Shown here one piece after another: positions 48,275-56,982 of a stretch of DNA of 64,000 nucleotides. The stretch spans positions 1-64,000 of the forward strand of contig JAHBNG010000035.1 of assembly GCA_019217005.1 (NCBI GenBank), in the 5' to 3' direction. Below the pieces are notes generated by a model. It had not been told where the DNA came from and did not search any database. It worked only from the letters and a program-made list of their open reading frames with translations. This stretch comes from Chloroflexi bacterium TSY. GTDB lineage: Bacteria; Chloroflexota; Anaerolineae; Caldilineales; Caldilineaceae. Each line of letters starts with the position of its first letter. Positions within the stretch are counted from its first letter, which is position 1. The position numbers and the translations under genes were made by a program.

Positions 48275-49372
48275 ATGACAACATATAGAGGAGGCCTGGT
48301 CGGCTGTGGCCGCATCGGCACACTGTGGGAAACTGACCCGCCCACGCCGCTGACTCATGCCGGGGCGATGGCTGTTCATCCACAAATTGATCTAGTTGCA
48401 GCCTCTAGCCGCGGTGAGGAACACCTTCACTGGTTCGGTAAACGTTGGGATGTAGATGCACTCTATTTGGACTATCGCGAGATGTTGGCGCGCGAAAAGC
48501 TAGATATCGTCTGCATCGCGACCCATCCCGGCCTGCATCTTCCCATTGTGGAAGCCGCAGTTGACGCGGGAGCCAAAGGCATCTTTTGTGAGAAGCCACT
48601 GGCACTCTCCCTCACAGATGCCGACGCGATTGTAGCAGCCTGTCGTCGCACGGGGTGCGTCCTCTCTGTTAACCATTCGCGGCGCTGGGATCTGGACCAT
48701 CTTCGGGCAAAAGAGATGATCGAGGAGGGCATGATTGGTGAAGTCGTTTCACTCTTGGGCATCTGTCAAGGAATCAAACCCTTTCCGGCTTGGGTGGCAG
48801 ATGAGGAGGGACCGCTCATTCACGATGCAGTCCACACTTTTGATCTTTTTCGCATGTTCGCTGGAGATGTGGCATCGGTCGTCGGTACCGCTCATCGTCG
48901 CGTACAACCGTTTCGGGTCGAAGATATTAGCGATGCTATTTTCCATTTTAAAAACGGCGTCAACGGTCTGGTAATGGCCAGCGAAATTACCCGCTACAAT
49001 CGGTTCGAGTTAGAGATCCAAGGGAGAGAGGGACTGATTGTTTTGGGCAATAGTGGCAATCGCTGGTACAGTAGCGTCGACCAAACAGATCATCTAAACG
49101 AACCTGATCCACGTATTGAGTGGTATTCGTTGACGCCCGAACCGTTTCCCGAGCTACCAGAAGGTAGCTCTATCCAATCTGCAATGGCAGAGTTGGTCAC
49201 CTGTCTCGAAAGTGATTCCACGCCAAGTTCAACAGGTGAAGATGGCGTGGCCTCGTTGGAAATGGTTATGGCAATTTATGAGTCGCAGCTTCAGGGTAAT
49301 GTTCGGGTTGCACTTCCTCTGCCGCAACGTGATTCTGCTCTTTATCGACTGCGAGATGCAGACCATTTCTAA
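48275..49372 (+). CDS. Second Gfo/Idh/MocA-family oxidoreductase
   Basis: 365 residues from ATG 48275 (MTTYRGGLVGCGRIG), with CAGGAGAAAT upstream. An upstream in-frame start would run through hairpin R3 and is unlikely. The Rossmann motif GLVGCGRIG (7-15), the family's IFCEKPLALS with the catalytic Lys, and a DAVHTFDLFRMF motif (the usual active-site His region) are present. It is a cytoplasmic NAD(P)-dependent dehydrogenase, probably acting on a sugar or sugar acid. It is only distantly similar to the enzyme at 13169. It stands alone between the subtilase and the permease, so its pathway is unclear, but it shares the same upstream hairpin as the DegT gene, which may mean shared control. Confidence 0.85.
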   Translation: MTTYRGGLVGCGRIGTLWETDPPTPLTHAGAMAVHPQIDLVAASSRGEEHLHWFGKRWDVDALYLDYREMLAREKLDIVCIATHPGLHLPIVEAAVDAGAKGIFCEKPLALSLTDADAIVAACRRTGCVLSVNHSRRWDLDHLRAKEMIEEGMIGEVVSLLGICQGIKPFPAWVADEEGPLIHDAVHTFDLFRMFAGDVASVVGTAHRRVQPFRVEDISDAIFHFKNGVNGLVMASEITRYNRFELEIQGREGLIVLGNSGNRWYSSVDQTDHLNEPDPRIEWYSLTPEPFPELPEGSSIQSAMAELVTCLESDSTPSSTGEDGVASLEMVMAIYESQLQGNVRVALPLPQRDSALYRLRDADHF

Positions 49373-49585
49373 TTTCGTAGTTCCCCAAAAAATCACACGT
49401 AATGGTGACGCCACTTGAACTTCGGGCAATAGGTTCGTTTTTCTCGGGGGACAATTGTCCAAAGTTTAAATGATGTGGTTGTAAGAAACATCATCACCCC
49501 TTGCAACTTTTTTATTCATTCGCCGTACAGATAATAAGTTCCTCTTTTTGGTCATCGTTTCGTTGAATTTATAGGACTAACCAAA

Positions 49586-52124
49586 ATGTTGAATCCTCGC
49601 TGGCAAAAAGTTCTTCGTGATCTACAACACAATAAGACTCGGACTATTTTGGTTGTTCTGTCCATTGCGGTGGGCGTCATGAGTATCAGAATGCTCTCTG
49701 GTTCACAGGGGATTTTGGCGCGCGATATGCAACTTGCATACCAGGAGACCAATCCCGACCACGCTGTGGTGTTCACCGAAATGTTCGATAACTCCTTGGT
49801 TGACGCCATCCGTCGGATGCCGAGTATAGCAGACGCAGAGGGCCGACGTGAAGTGGGGGTGCGCCTACGTACGGGGCCGGATGAGTGGCAGGCTCTCGAG
49901 TTAATTGTTATTAGTGATTTCGAGAACGTCGGGATCAACAAGATTTGGCCGTTGTCCGGTACATGGCCACCACCAAAGCGCGAAATGCTCTTGGAACGGG
50001 CCTCGCTTGCCCACTTAGATGCCTCGATTGGGGGGTGGTTCATTTTAGGCGGACAATTAGGTTTACATTTTTGCAAAGAGAAAAGATGTTTATATTTTCT
50101 AATTTGAGCCATGCTCAGGCAGAAAATGACCTCATATAGATTTTTGTCTATGTATCAAAAGTGTAAACCTAATTCTGAACCACCCCTCGATTGGTGATAC
50201 TTTCACGATCGAATTGCGCGATGGCCAAGAGCGCCAATTGCGAATTGCCGGTAGTATCCATGACGTCAATCAAGTCACGCCTATCTTTGCTGGCGAGGTG
50301 ACCGGCTATATTACATCCGACACATTGGAATCGTTGGGTTGGTCTCGTGGGTTTGATGAACTGTATTTTACAGTGGCCAATAATCCTCATGATCGAGCCC
50401 ATATTCTGACTGTCGCCGAAGAGGTAAAACGTAAGATTGAGAAGAGTGGACGTGAGGTCTATGGTGAATTTGTACCGACTCCTGGTGAGCATTGGGCACA
50501 CGAAAATGTAGAATCGATGCTCTTTCTTTTGGGAGCCTTGGGAATTCTCGCTCTCTGTATGAGTGCATTCCTGGTTATCAATACCATGTCTGCCTTATTG
50601 ACACAGCACATTCCGCAGATTGGCATTATGAAAGCCATTGGGGCGCGCACCGGGCAGCTGACGGGGATCTATCTGGGAACAGTTTTTGCCTATAGTCTTC
50701 TTTCGTTGGTTGTGGCCGTTCCGCTTGGTGCGCAGGCCTTGACAAACTATATTGGTAGCCTACTCAACTTTGATATTATTGCATTTGAGATTGCACCAAA
50801 CGTGCTTGCACTGGAAGTGGCGATTGGCCTTGGCGTACCCTTGCTGGCCGCATTGCAACCAGTTTTTTCGGGCACTCGACTCACAGTACGCGAAGCACTT
50901 AACTCCTATGGCCTGGGAAAGGGGCTCTATGGTCAGAACCGATTTGACCGGATCTTGAATCGAATCCGTCGCTTTCCGCGCCCCTTCTTACTCTCACTGC
51001 GCAATACTTTTCGTCGCAAGGGACGCCTGATTTTGGTCGTTGTCACCCTGACGCTGGCAAGTGCTATCTTTGTCTCTGTGTTGAGTGTCCAAGCATCTCT
51101 CCTCCTGACGCTCGACGATGCAATGCGTTATTGGAATTATGACATACGCGTCAACTTTGGCCGTTCATATCGCGTTGAAGCATTGGTGAACGAAGCGCAA
51201 CGTGTTCCCGGTGTGGATGTTGTGGAGGCATGGGCATTTGAAGATGTTGTGCGGATGCGGACAGAAACCGAACAGAGTGATGATATTTTGATGATTGCCC
51301 CACCCGCAGGCACCGATTTTATTGATCCGATTATTTTGGAAGGACGCTGGTTGTTGCCAGATGATGATTATGCACTTGTCATCAATACTGAGCTGTTACA
51401 AGAGGAACCAGATCTGCGGGTTGGTGATGAGATGACGCTCAAAATCGGGTCGAAAAAGAGCAAATGGCGCATTGTGGGATTGATCAAGCAACCGCTCTCC
51501 GGTCCGTTTGTTTATGTAAATGATGCTACCTTTGTCCGCGCCGTGGACGATATACGACGCGTCAGCAGCATTCGTATCAAAGCAGACGAACAGGCACTCG
51601 GTTCTTCTGACGATCTTGTGCAGGCGTTGAAAACTCAGTTTGAGGAAAGTGGCTTTCAGGTTGGCTCTACACGAACGACTGCCCAACAACGAACCGAGGA
51701 CGAAAACGCCATGAATATCATTGTCAGTTTTCTTTTGATTATGGCTGTCTTGCTTGCTGTCGTTGGTGGGCTGGGGTTAATGGGAACAATGAGCATTAAT
51801 GTGCTGGAACGCACGCGTGAGGTTGGGGTCATGCGGGCGATTGGGGCATCCAATGATTCGATTCTGCGTATCGTGATTGTGGAGGGGGTTTTGATCGGGT
51901 TGCTAAGCTGGTTGATCGGTGCATTTGTTTCTCTCCCCCTGGGCAAATTATTGAGCGATCAGGTCGGCACCCTCTTTCTTGGCGCACCAGCAAGTTATAC
52001 ATTTTCAAGCAGTGGTGCGTTTCTATGGTTAGGCATTATGGTGTTTCTGTCGGCATTTGCCAGTTTCCTCCCAGCTTGGAATGCAGCCCGTTTGACGGTA
52101 CGCGAGACGCTGGCCTATCAGTAG
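49586..52124 (+). pseudogene. MacB/FtsX-type ABC transporter permease, interrupted by a MITE
   Basis: ATG 49586 starts MLNPRWQKVLRDLQHNKTRTILVVLSIAVGVMS, the usual N-terminal membrane segment of FtsX/MacB permeases. The MITE at 50032 breaks the frame. Removing 163 bp (element plus one 8-bp duplication) joins ASIG to DTFTIELRDG and yields 791 residues. The layout is TM1, a periplasmic MacB-core-like region, three TMs near 50515-50860 (FtsX domain 1), a second N-terminal TM (RLILVVVTLTLASAIFVSVL), a second periplasmic region, and a last FtsX domain (NIIVSFLLIMAVLLAVVGGLGLMGTM ... FLPAWNAARLTVRETLAYQ). The family moves lipoproteins, peptides or drugs, or transmits force across the envelope, with a separate ATPase. 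No ATPase gene is next to it, so a partner must be encoded elsewhere. Confidence 0.85.
50032..50186 (+). mobile_element. 155-bp MITE, copy C
   Basis: It has the same ends and the same 155-bp length as copies A and B, with the 8-bp duplication TCGATTGG at 50024-50031 and 50187-50194. The interior has diverged from A and B (for example GCAAAGAGAAAAGATG and the GCTCAGGCAG region), so it is an older lineage or subfamily. The outer parts and the second half (ATATAGATTTTTGTCTAT) are conserved. Confidence 0.93.
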
Positions 52125-52142
52125 TTTGCGAGAGATCAGAGA

Positions 52143-52194
52143 TTGGGTAATTAGAGATTACACGAGTCAAATCTCGCAATCTCCAATTACCCAA
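52143..52194. terminator. Bidirectional terminator-like inverted repeat
   Basis: TTGGGTAATTAGAGATT (52143-52159) pairs with 52178-52194 with one mismatch. It sits between the convergent permease and sugar-transferase genes, 18 bp after one stop and 19 bp before the other. The position suits a shared terminator, although no strong T run follows. Confidence 0.5.
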
Positions 52195-52213
52195 GTTATT
52201 TACGGCCCATTCT

Positions 52214-53746
52214 TTAGTAGGCCCCCCGTGCCCGCAGTACTGCCGGAATCGAACGCAAGATAATGTTTAGATCCACAAGAACGCTCCAATTTTCCACATA
52301 GTAGAGATCGAGCAAAACCATCTCATCGAAAGTCAAATCGCTTCTTCCACTCACTTGTGCCAAACCGCTTATTCCCGGACTGACCGACAGCCTCTTTTTG
52401 TGCCATTCGTGATACTGGGCAACTTCTCCGGGACGGTTGGGACGAGGTCCCACTAAACTCATCTCGCCCCGCCAAACGTTGTAAAATTGAGGCAATTCAT
52501 CTAGGCTATAGTGACGGATAAATCGGCCAACACGCGTTAAACGTGGATCGTGACGCATCTTAAAAAGAGGACCACTTGCTTCATTCAGGTTAGATATTTG
52601 GTCACGCATTTGATCGGCCCCCACGATCATCGAGCGGAATTTGTAACAACGAAAACGCTTCCCATCTTTTCCCACCCGCGTTTGCGAGTAAAAAATAGGG
52701 CCTGGCGACTCGAAGCGAATCGCTCCAGCGATCATGAGTCCGACCGGCAAGGCAAAAAGGCTGGCTACGGCAATAAACACCAGATCGGATGCCCGCTTAA
52801 AGACGCGATTCCAGCCCTGAATTGAGATGTCCCGAACACTAATGAGAGGGATCCCATTGAGCTGTTCAACCTCCATCTGATTCCTTGTTATCTGAAACAG
52901 ATCGGGCACAACCTGCGAGAGCACGTTGGCATGTTGGCATGTTCTCAGAAGCCGCTGTGTGGTTCGATGGCTTTGCCAAGGTAAGCAGATGATGACGCGT
53001 TGGACATCATAATCGTCCAACGTCTGTTGAAGATTGCCGATCGGTCCAAGAGCCTTGAAATGCCCAATATCTGTCGTACCTTTTGTGGGATTATCATCCA
53101 GAAATCCGATCAGCTGGTAACCCAATTCTGGACGGGCAACGATATTGCGCATCACCATCAGCCCTACATCGCCAGCGCCAATGAGTAAGATACGTTCAAC
53201 GCCAACGCCGTGACGTCGCAAGTAATTGAGCAGGAGTGAAAGAATCACGCGGCTTGTTGCCAGCAAAAGCGTGATCAAAACAGCGATATAGAGAAAGATC
53301 AGACGACTATCAAGATTTGGGCGAAAAAAGAGTGAGATCGTGATCGTAATCACGATACTAGCCGTCGTCGCTGTTGCGATTGCGTATGTCTCTTCAAAGA
53401 GGCTCAATCCACGACGATATGGATAGACTTTTGATAAGCCAAAGGCAATCAAAAGAATAACTGTTAGCGTTAATGCCACAGGTAGATAACTAATAAATGC
53501 AATCTCAGACACCGGATCGACGGTGCGAAACCATTGCAACTGGTATCTGATGATGTATGCCAGAATGCAGGCAGATAAAACCAAAACAACATCGGACAAG
53601 ATAAGAACGTATTTCCAACGCTTGACGTCGACCCGAGCGATGAGCTCGGCAAACCGACTGGATTCCACCACCAACGAGCGATGAGAAGAACGGAGCTGGG
53701 TCTGTGGATTAATCGATTGAAATTGAGCTGGATTTACTGATGCCAT
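52214..53746 (-). CDS. Polyprenyl-phosphate sugar-1-phosphate transferase (exopolysaccharide initiation)
   Basis: 510 residues, the usual size of WbaP/CpsE-like enzymes. The N-terminal half has about four membrane helices (YVLILSDVVLVLSACILAYII, LPVALTLTVILLIAFGL, ATASIVITITISLFF, LIFLYIAVLITLLLATSRVI) and a Rossmann-like CoA-binding part (ILLIGAGDVGLMVMRNIV). A fifth helix precedes the catalytic Bac_transf domain: RVGKDGKRFRCYKFRSM, RFIRHYSLDELPQFYNV, MSLVGPRPNRPGEVAQYHEW. It moves a sugar phosphate from a UDP-sugar to the lipid carrier at the inner face of the membrane, starting a polysaccharide repeat unit. The GT4 gene 113 bp upstream on the same strand probably adds a later sugar. The gene is intact. 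Confidence 0.92.
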   Translation of the reverse strand: MASVNPAQFQSINPQTQLRSSHRSLVVESSRFAELIARVDVKRWKYVLILSDVVLVLSACILAYIIRYQLQWFRTVDPVSEIAFISYLPVALTLTVILLIAFGLSKVYPYRRGLSLFEETYAIATATTASIVITITISLFFRPNLDSRLIFLYIAVLITLLLATSRVILSLLLNYLRRHGVGVERILLIGAGDVGLMVMRNIVARPELGYQLIGFLDDNPTKGTTDIGHFKALGPIGNLQQTLDDYDVQRVIICLPWQSHRTTQRLLRTCQHANVLSQVVPDLFQITRNQMEVEQLNGIPLISVRDISIQGWNRVFKRASDLVFIAVASLFALPVGLMIAGAIRFESPGPIFYSQTRVGKDGKRFRCYKFRSMIVGADQMRDQISNLNEASGPLFKMRHDPRLTRVGRFIRHYSLDELPQFYNVWRGEMSLVGPRPNRPGEVAQYHEWHKKRLSVSPGISGLAQVSGRSDLTFDEMVLLDLYYVENWSVLVDLNIILRSIPAVLRARGAY

Positions 53747-53859
53747 AGGGAAGGATAGGGTTCGCTGTTGAGTTGAGTGTATGCGATTTTAACGCAATTT
53801 GTGAATTTTGCAAATTTCTAGAAATCTGCGCTCTCTTTTTGTCCCGATTCGTTTCTTGA

Positions 53860-55026
53860 TTAGTGGACAATTGAATCATAAACGGCAACTGTTTCTGCTG
53901 CCGTACGCTTCCAGGAAAAATGGCGTGCACGGGTTAAGCCACGCTCTTTCATCGTTTTGCGTAGAGTTGGCTGTCCTACAATGAGCGAAAGCAATGATGA
54001 TAGCTGTGACACGCTATCTGTCGTATCTACCGGAAATGTCAGCGCCGCATCGCCTACGACTTCACATAAGCTTGGAATCTGGCTACAAATTACAGGAGTT
54101 CCACAAGCCATTGCTTCCAACACAGGTAGCCCAAACCCTTCAAGACGGCTTGGATAGATAAATGCTTCGGCACCACAATACCAATTTGGTAGATCGGCAG
54201 AGGAAACATAGCCAGGGAATAAAATTGCATCCTGAAGCTCAAGCTCGGCCACTTGGGAAAATATCTGATCATAGTACCACCCTTTGGCTCCCGCGAGAAT
54301 GAGCTTCACCCCACGATCAGCTGGGTTGGCCAATTTTCGCCACTGTGCAAAAGCTTGAATCAATGTGGTCAAATTTTTACGCGGCTCCAAGGTCCCAACA
54401 TAGAGAAGATAGTGGTCGGGCAACTGTTTTTGTTGTCGAAAGTGCTCGATGGTTTGATGTTCAACTGGTTGAAAACGCTCATCTACACCGTTATAAACAA
54501 CGCTGATCTTGTTACTTGGTGTTCCAAAAGCATATACAATATCTTGGGCAGTCTGCTGACTCACGGCGATCACACGATGCGCTTTGTGAATGCTCGCGCG
54601 ACAGAAGTGAGTGAGATAGGCTCTTTTAAGTGGGGGCAAAACCTGAGGCATCCACAAAAAACTTAGATCATGTACGGTGACAACGCTGGGAATATGACTG
54701 GCAAGCGGTAAGACATTCACCAACCCATGAATTAACTCAACCTCAAGTTGCCGAAGCTTCAGGGGAAGAATCGTTTGCTCCCACCCAATCCGTGCGATGG
54801 GTATTCCCAAGGGAAAGTCGGTTGCGAAATTCTTGACGCAGCCCAGATCAATCCCATGCTCAGCAAAACTGCGCACGTGGGTAAACGCAGCAAACTGATG
54901 ATCAGTTTCCCGATTCTTGACCATCTGGCCAAGATACTCCAAAAGATGCTGGCTATAGACGCTGACCCCGGCACTTCGATATGTTTGATTCACACTCAGG
55001 AGCTGAGCATTGATTGCAATATGCAT
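53860..55026 (-). CDS. Glycosyltransferase family 4 (GT-B fold)
   Basis: 388 residues from ATG 55026 (MHIAINAQLLSVNQTYRSAGVSVY). The N-terminal domain has HDLSFLWMPQVLPP and VIAVSQQTAQDIVYAFG. The C-terminal domain has LLYVGTLEPRKNLTTLIQAF and the EX7E motif in LEGFGLPVLEAMACGTPVI, which binds the nucleotide-sugar. It is a retaining transferase working at the cytoplasmic side of the membrane on a lipid-linked glycan. The order GT4 then sugar transferase on the same strand suggests one unit, although the ribosome site of this gene is weak. The sugar donor cannot be read from sequence. Confidence 0.9.
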   Translation of the reverse strand: MHIAINAQLLSVNQTYRSAGVSVYSQHLLEYLGQMVKNRETDHQFAAFTHVRSFAEHGIDLGCVKNFATDFPLGIPIARIGWEQTILPLKLRQLEVELIHGLVNVLPLASHIPSVVTVHDLSFLWMPQVLPPLKRAYLTHFCRASIHKAHRVIAVSQQTAQDIVYAFGTPSNKISVVYNGVDERFQPVEHQTIEHFRQQKQLPDHYLLYVGTLEPRKNLTTLIQAFAQWRKLANPADRGVKLILAGAKGWYYDQIFSQVAELELQDAILFPGYVSSADLPNWYCGAEAFIYPSRLEGFGLPVLEAMACGTPVICSQIPSLCEVVGDAALTFPVDTTDSVSQLSSLLSLIVGQPTLRKTMKERGLTRARHFSWKRTAAETVAVYDSIVH

Positions 55027-55392
55027 CGCTTAAGAGTTACCCCTTCTGGGATGGTTCACAAATAGGCTAACAAATATTAGGAGAAGGGAGCATTCTTTCA
55101 TGCGGCTTGGACTCGAAGGTGACTGGCATGAAAAAATGCTGCGTCATGCATGGCGACCCTGCGTGAACAAGCATCAACCTATTTTTCCGATGGGAAGGAA
55201 CCATCCCCTTTTTTCTGGTAAAAGGCCAACAGCATACCCGATGCAAAAATAATTTGGCAAATTAGTGAGATCTTGACGTGAAGGGTAATTATTTATACTC
55301 AGTAACTTTACGGCACTGCTCAGTATATAGGCTGATCCATTTTTCAAGCGATCCACAGATGGACAAGAGGAGCTGATTTTTTCGGTTCTTTC

Positions 55393-55516
55393 GGAACTCA
55401 GGGGGTTGACAACCGTTGGTCACTTCTCTGGAGTGACTGAGCCGCATCGGTGGAACCATGTCACTCCGGAGAAGTGACCAACGAGCGGGTTCTTTTCTGT
55501 CAATCCCTTGAGTTCC
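55393..55516. repeat. Nested palindrome of about 124 bp
   Basis: The outer arms are GGAACTCAGGGGGTTGAC (55393-55410) and 55499-55516, with two mismatches. The inner arms are 55415-55437 (GTTGGTCACTTCTCTGGAGT and three more bases) and 55460-55482, with one mismatch. This two-storey layout is like the element at 6357, with unrelated sequence. Confidence 0.75.
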
Positions 55517-55526
55517 CGTTGAGCCA

Positions 55527-55634
55527 TTTTTTGGTTCTCCCGCACTTCTTATGAAAATTGACAATAAGTAGGGCATCACTAGTCGAGGTAGCTTTGGCCC
55601 AGATCATATAAATTGCGGGAGAACCCATTTTTTC
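55527..55634. repeat. Inverted repeat TTTTTTGGTTCTCCCGCA
   Basis: The arms at 55527-55544 and 55614-55634 are complementary except for small gaps, around about 70 bp of non-coding DNA. It directly follows the nested palindrome and could be a small terminal-repeat element. Confidence 0.55.
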
Positions 55635-55685
55635 TTTCTAATCCTGTCCATCTGTGGATAACTATTTTTTTGGAATCATCATAAT

Positions 55686-56927
55686 CTATATCTGCCTGAG
55701 TGGGACAGGAATAAAGGTGAGGATAAAGATGATGATGACGAAGTATCCAACAACCCTGCGTGTCTGATCAAGTTTGGTTACATCATCTAAGGCCGGGGGG
55801 TGAAATGGACCAATTACATAGAAAATCAATCCAATCCAGAGAAACCAACCCATGAAACCTACAGATTCTAAACCAGATATGACCTCTTGAATATAGGGGA
55901 TTCCGGCGATTCCCAAAACGGCCATCATGCCAAGCGTTGCCAGATTGATATAACGGGAACGTTCGCCGAAGAGAGAAAAGACGGTATGTCCACCATCAAG
56001 TTGACCAACTGGTAATAGGTTCAACGCAGTGACCAGCAAGCCCGTCCAGGCGGCAAAGGTCACCTGATTCATGAGCACATCTTGTCCGGTTTCAGGATTG
56101 GGCAACGGCATTCCAAAAATAGAGAGTTTGGCATAATAGTAAAGCAGACTATTTCCTTCCAACCACCCAGGAGATGTGATCTCAATGAGTGGGCTCGTAC
56201 TCAATCCTAAAAAAAGAAGAGGCACAGCTAGAGCCAAGCCCGCAAGTGGACCAGCAACACCAATATCGAATAGTTTGCGTCGATCTGAAATCGGTTCCTT
56301 GAGTCGGATAAATGCGCCGAGCGTTCCAAACAGACCAATCGGAGGTGGGAGGGGAATAAAGTAGGGCAAAGTCACTGCGACATTGTGGTAGCGGGCGGCA
56401 AAATAGTGACCAAACTCATGTGCTGTCAAAATGCTCAGAAGCGTCAAAGCAAAAGGCCAGCCTTGAATCAAATTTTGGGGCAGAAATAGCTCTTCCAAAC
56501 TGTCTACTTGGATCGTGCCATTGCCAACACCATTCACTGCACCAGCAAAAAGAGTGCTAATAAACGTCACAGCGAATAAAATGATATGGATGGTCGCACG
56601 CTGTTCTGTCTTTGGCACAACACCCCGAATCACGCGCAGAATGACATGATCTGGAGTTGCACCATCACGATCTGGACGCAACAGTGGTGTATAGCCACGC
56701 CGGTTGAGTTCTGTAAGCCAACGGGGAAATGCCTTGGTACTCGGCTGTTGTAGACGACCCCGCAGCGCCACCATGCCTTCTTTTTGTGGCTCACGCGGAA
56801 ATTCGACATAATCAACCGCTAATTCTGGGGCAACAACGGCCCGTACTTCATCTGCAATGGTCTGAGGATTACTGGGAACTGCTTCACTCGTCTGCAAAAA
56901 TGGAAAAGTATTTGTTTCCTTCGTCAT
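55686..56927 (-). CDS. Site-2 protease, M50-family membrane metalloprotease
   Basis: 413 residues from ATG 56927 (MTKETNTFPFLQTS). A longer in-frame start would overlap the preceding gene. A soluble N-terminal region of about 110 residues is followed by a TM segment (IHIILFAVTFISTLFAGAV), then the zinc motif HEFGH (H170, E171, H174) in LTAHEFGHYFAARYHNV, and a second conserved motif, NLLPVGQLDGGHTVF, whose Asp is the third zinc ligand. In all it has about six membrane helices. Such enzymes cut transmembrane segments, classically of anti-sigma factors or transcription factors. It is 26 kb or less from the sigma/CHAT run but is more likely co-transcribed with the M1 gene 55 bp upstream. The gene is intact. 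Confidence 0.9.
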   Translation of the reverse strand: MTKETNTFPFLQTSEAVPSNPQTIADEVRAVVAPELAVDYVEFPREPQKEGMVALRGRLQQPSTKAFPRWLTELNRRGYTPLLRPDRDGATPDHVILRVIRGVVPKTEQRATIHIILFAVTFISTLFAGAVNGVGNGTIQVDSLEELFLPQNLIQGWPFALTLLSILTAHEFGHYFAARYHNVAVTLPYFIPLPPPIGLFGTLGAFIRLKEPISDRRKLFDIGVAGPLAGLALAVPLLFLGLSTSPLIEITSPGWLEGNSLLYYYAKLSIFGMPLPNPETGQDVLMNQVTFAAWTGLLVTALNLLPVGQLDGGHTVFSLFGERSRYINLATLGMMAVLGIAGIPYIQEVISGLESVGFMGWFLWIGLIFYVIGPFHPPALDDVTKLDQTRRVVGYFVIIIFILTFIPVPLRQI

Positions 56928-56982
56928 AAGTTTAATTGTACCGCTTTGCGCTTGAACTGTAAAAGATTCTATTTCGTGTCTG

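Larger units (their letters stand above)
55350..55676. repeat. Dispersed CCACAGATGG repeat, copy S3, split by a palindrome-rich insert
   Basis: ATCCACAGATGGACAAGA at 55351 and TCCTGTCCATCTGTGGATAA near 55642-55661 are the two halves of the unit seen whole at 12991 and 59022. About 270 bp lie between them, formed of two further palindromes. It fills most of the 660-bp gap between the GT4 and site-2-protease genes. The rest of that gap (55027-55349) holds nothing I can support. Confidence 0.65.

Noticed and set aside
49373..49585. Possible small gene or RNA between the second Gfo/Idh gene and the permease
   Set aside because: Only a short imperfect hairpin (GATGTGGTT...AACATC) and no convincing open frame or promoter is visible.
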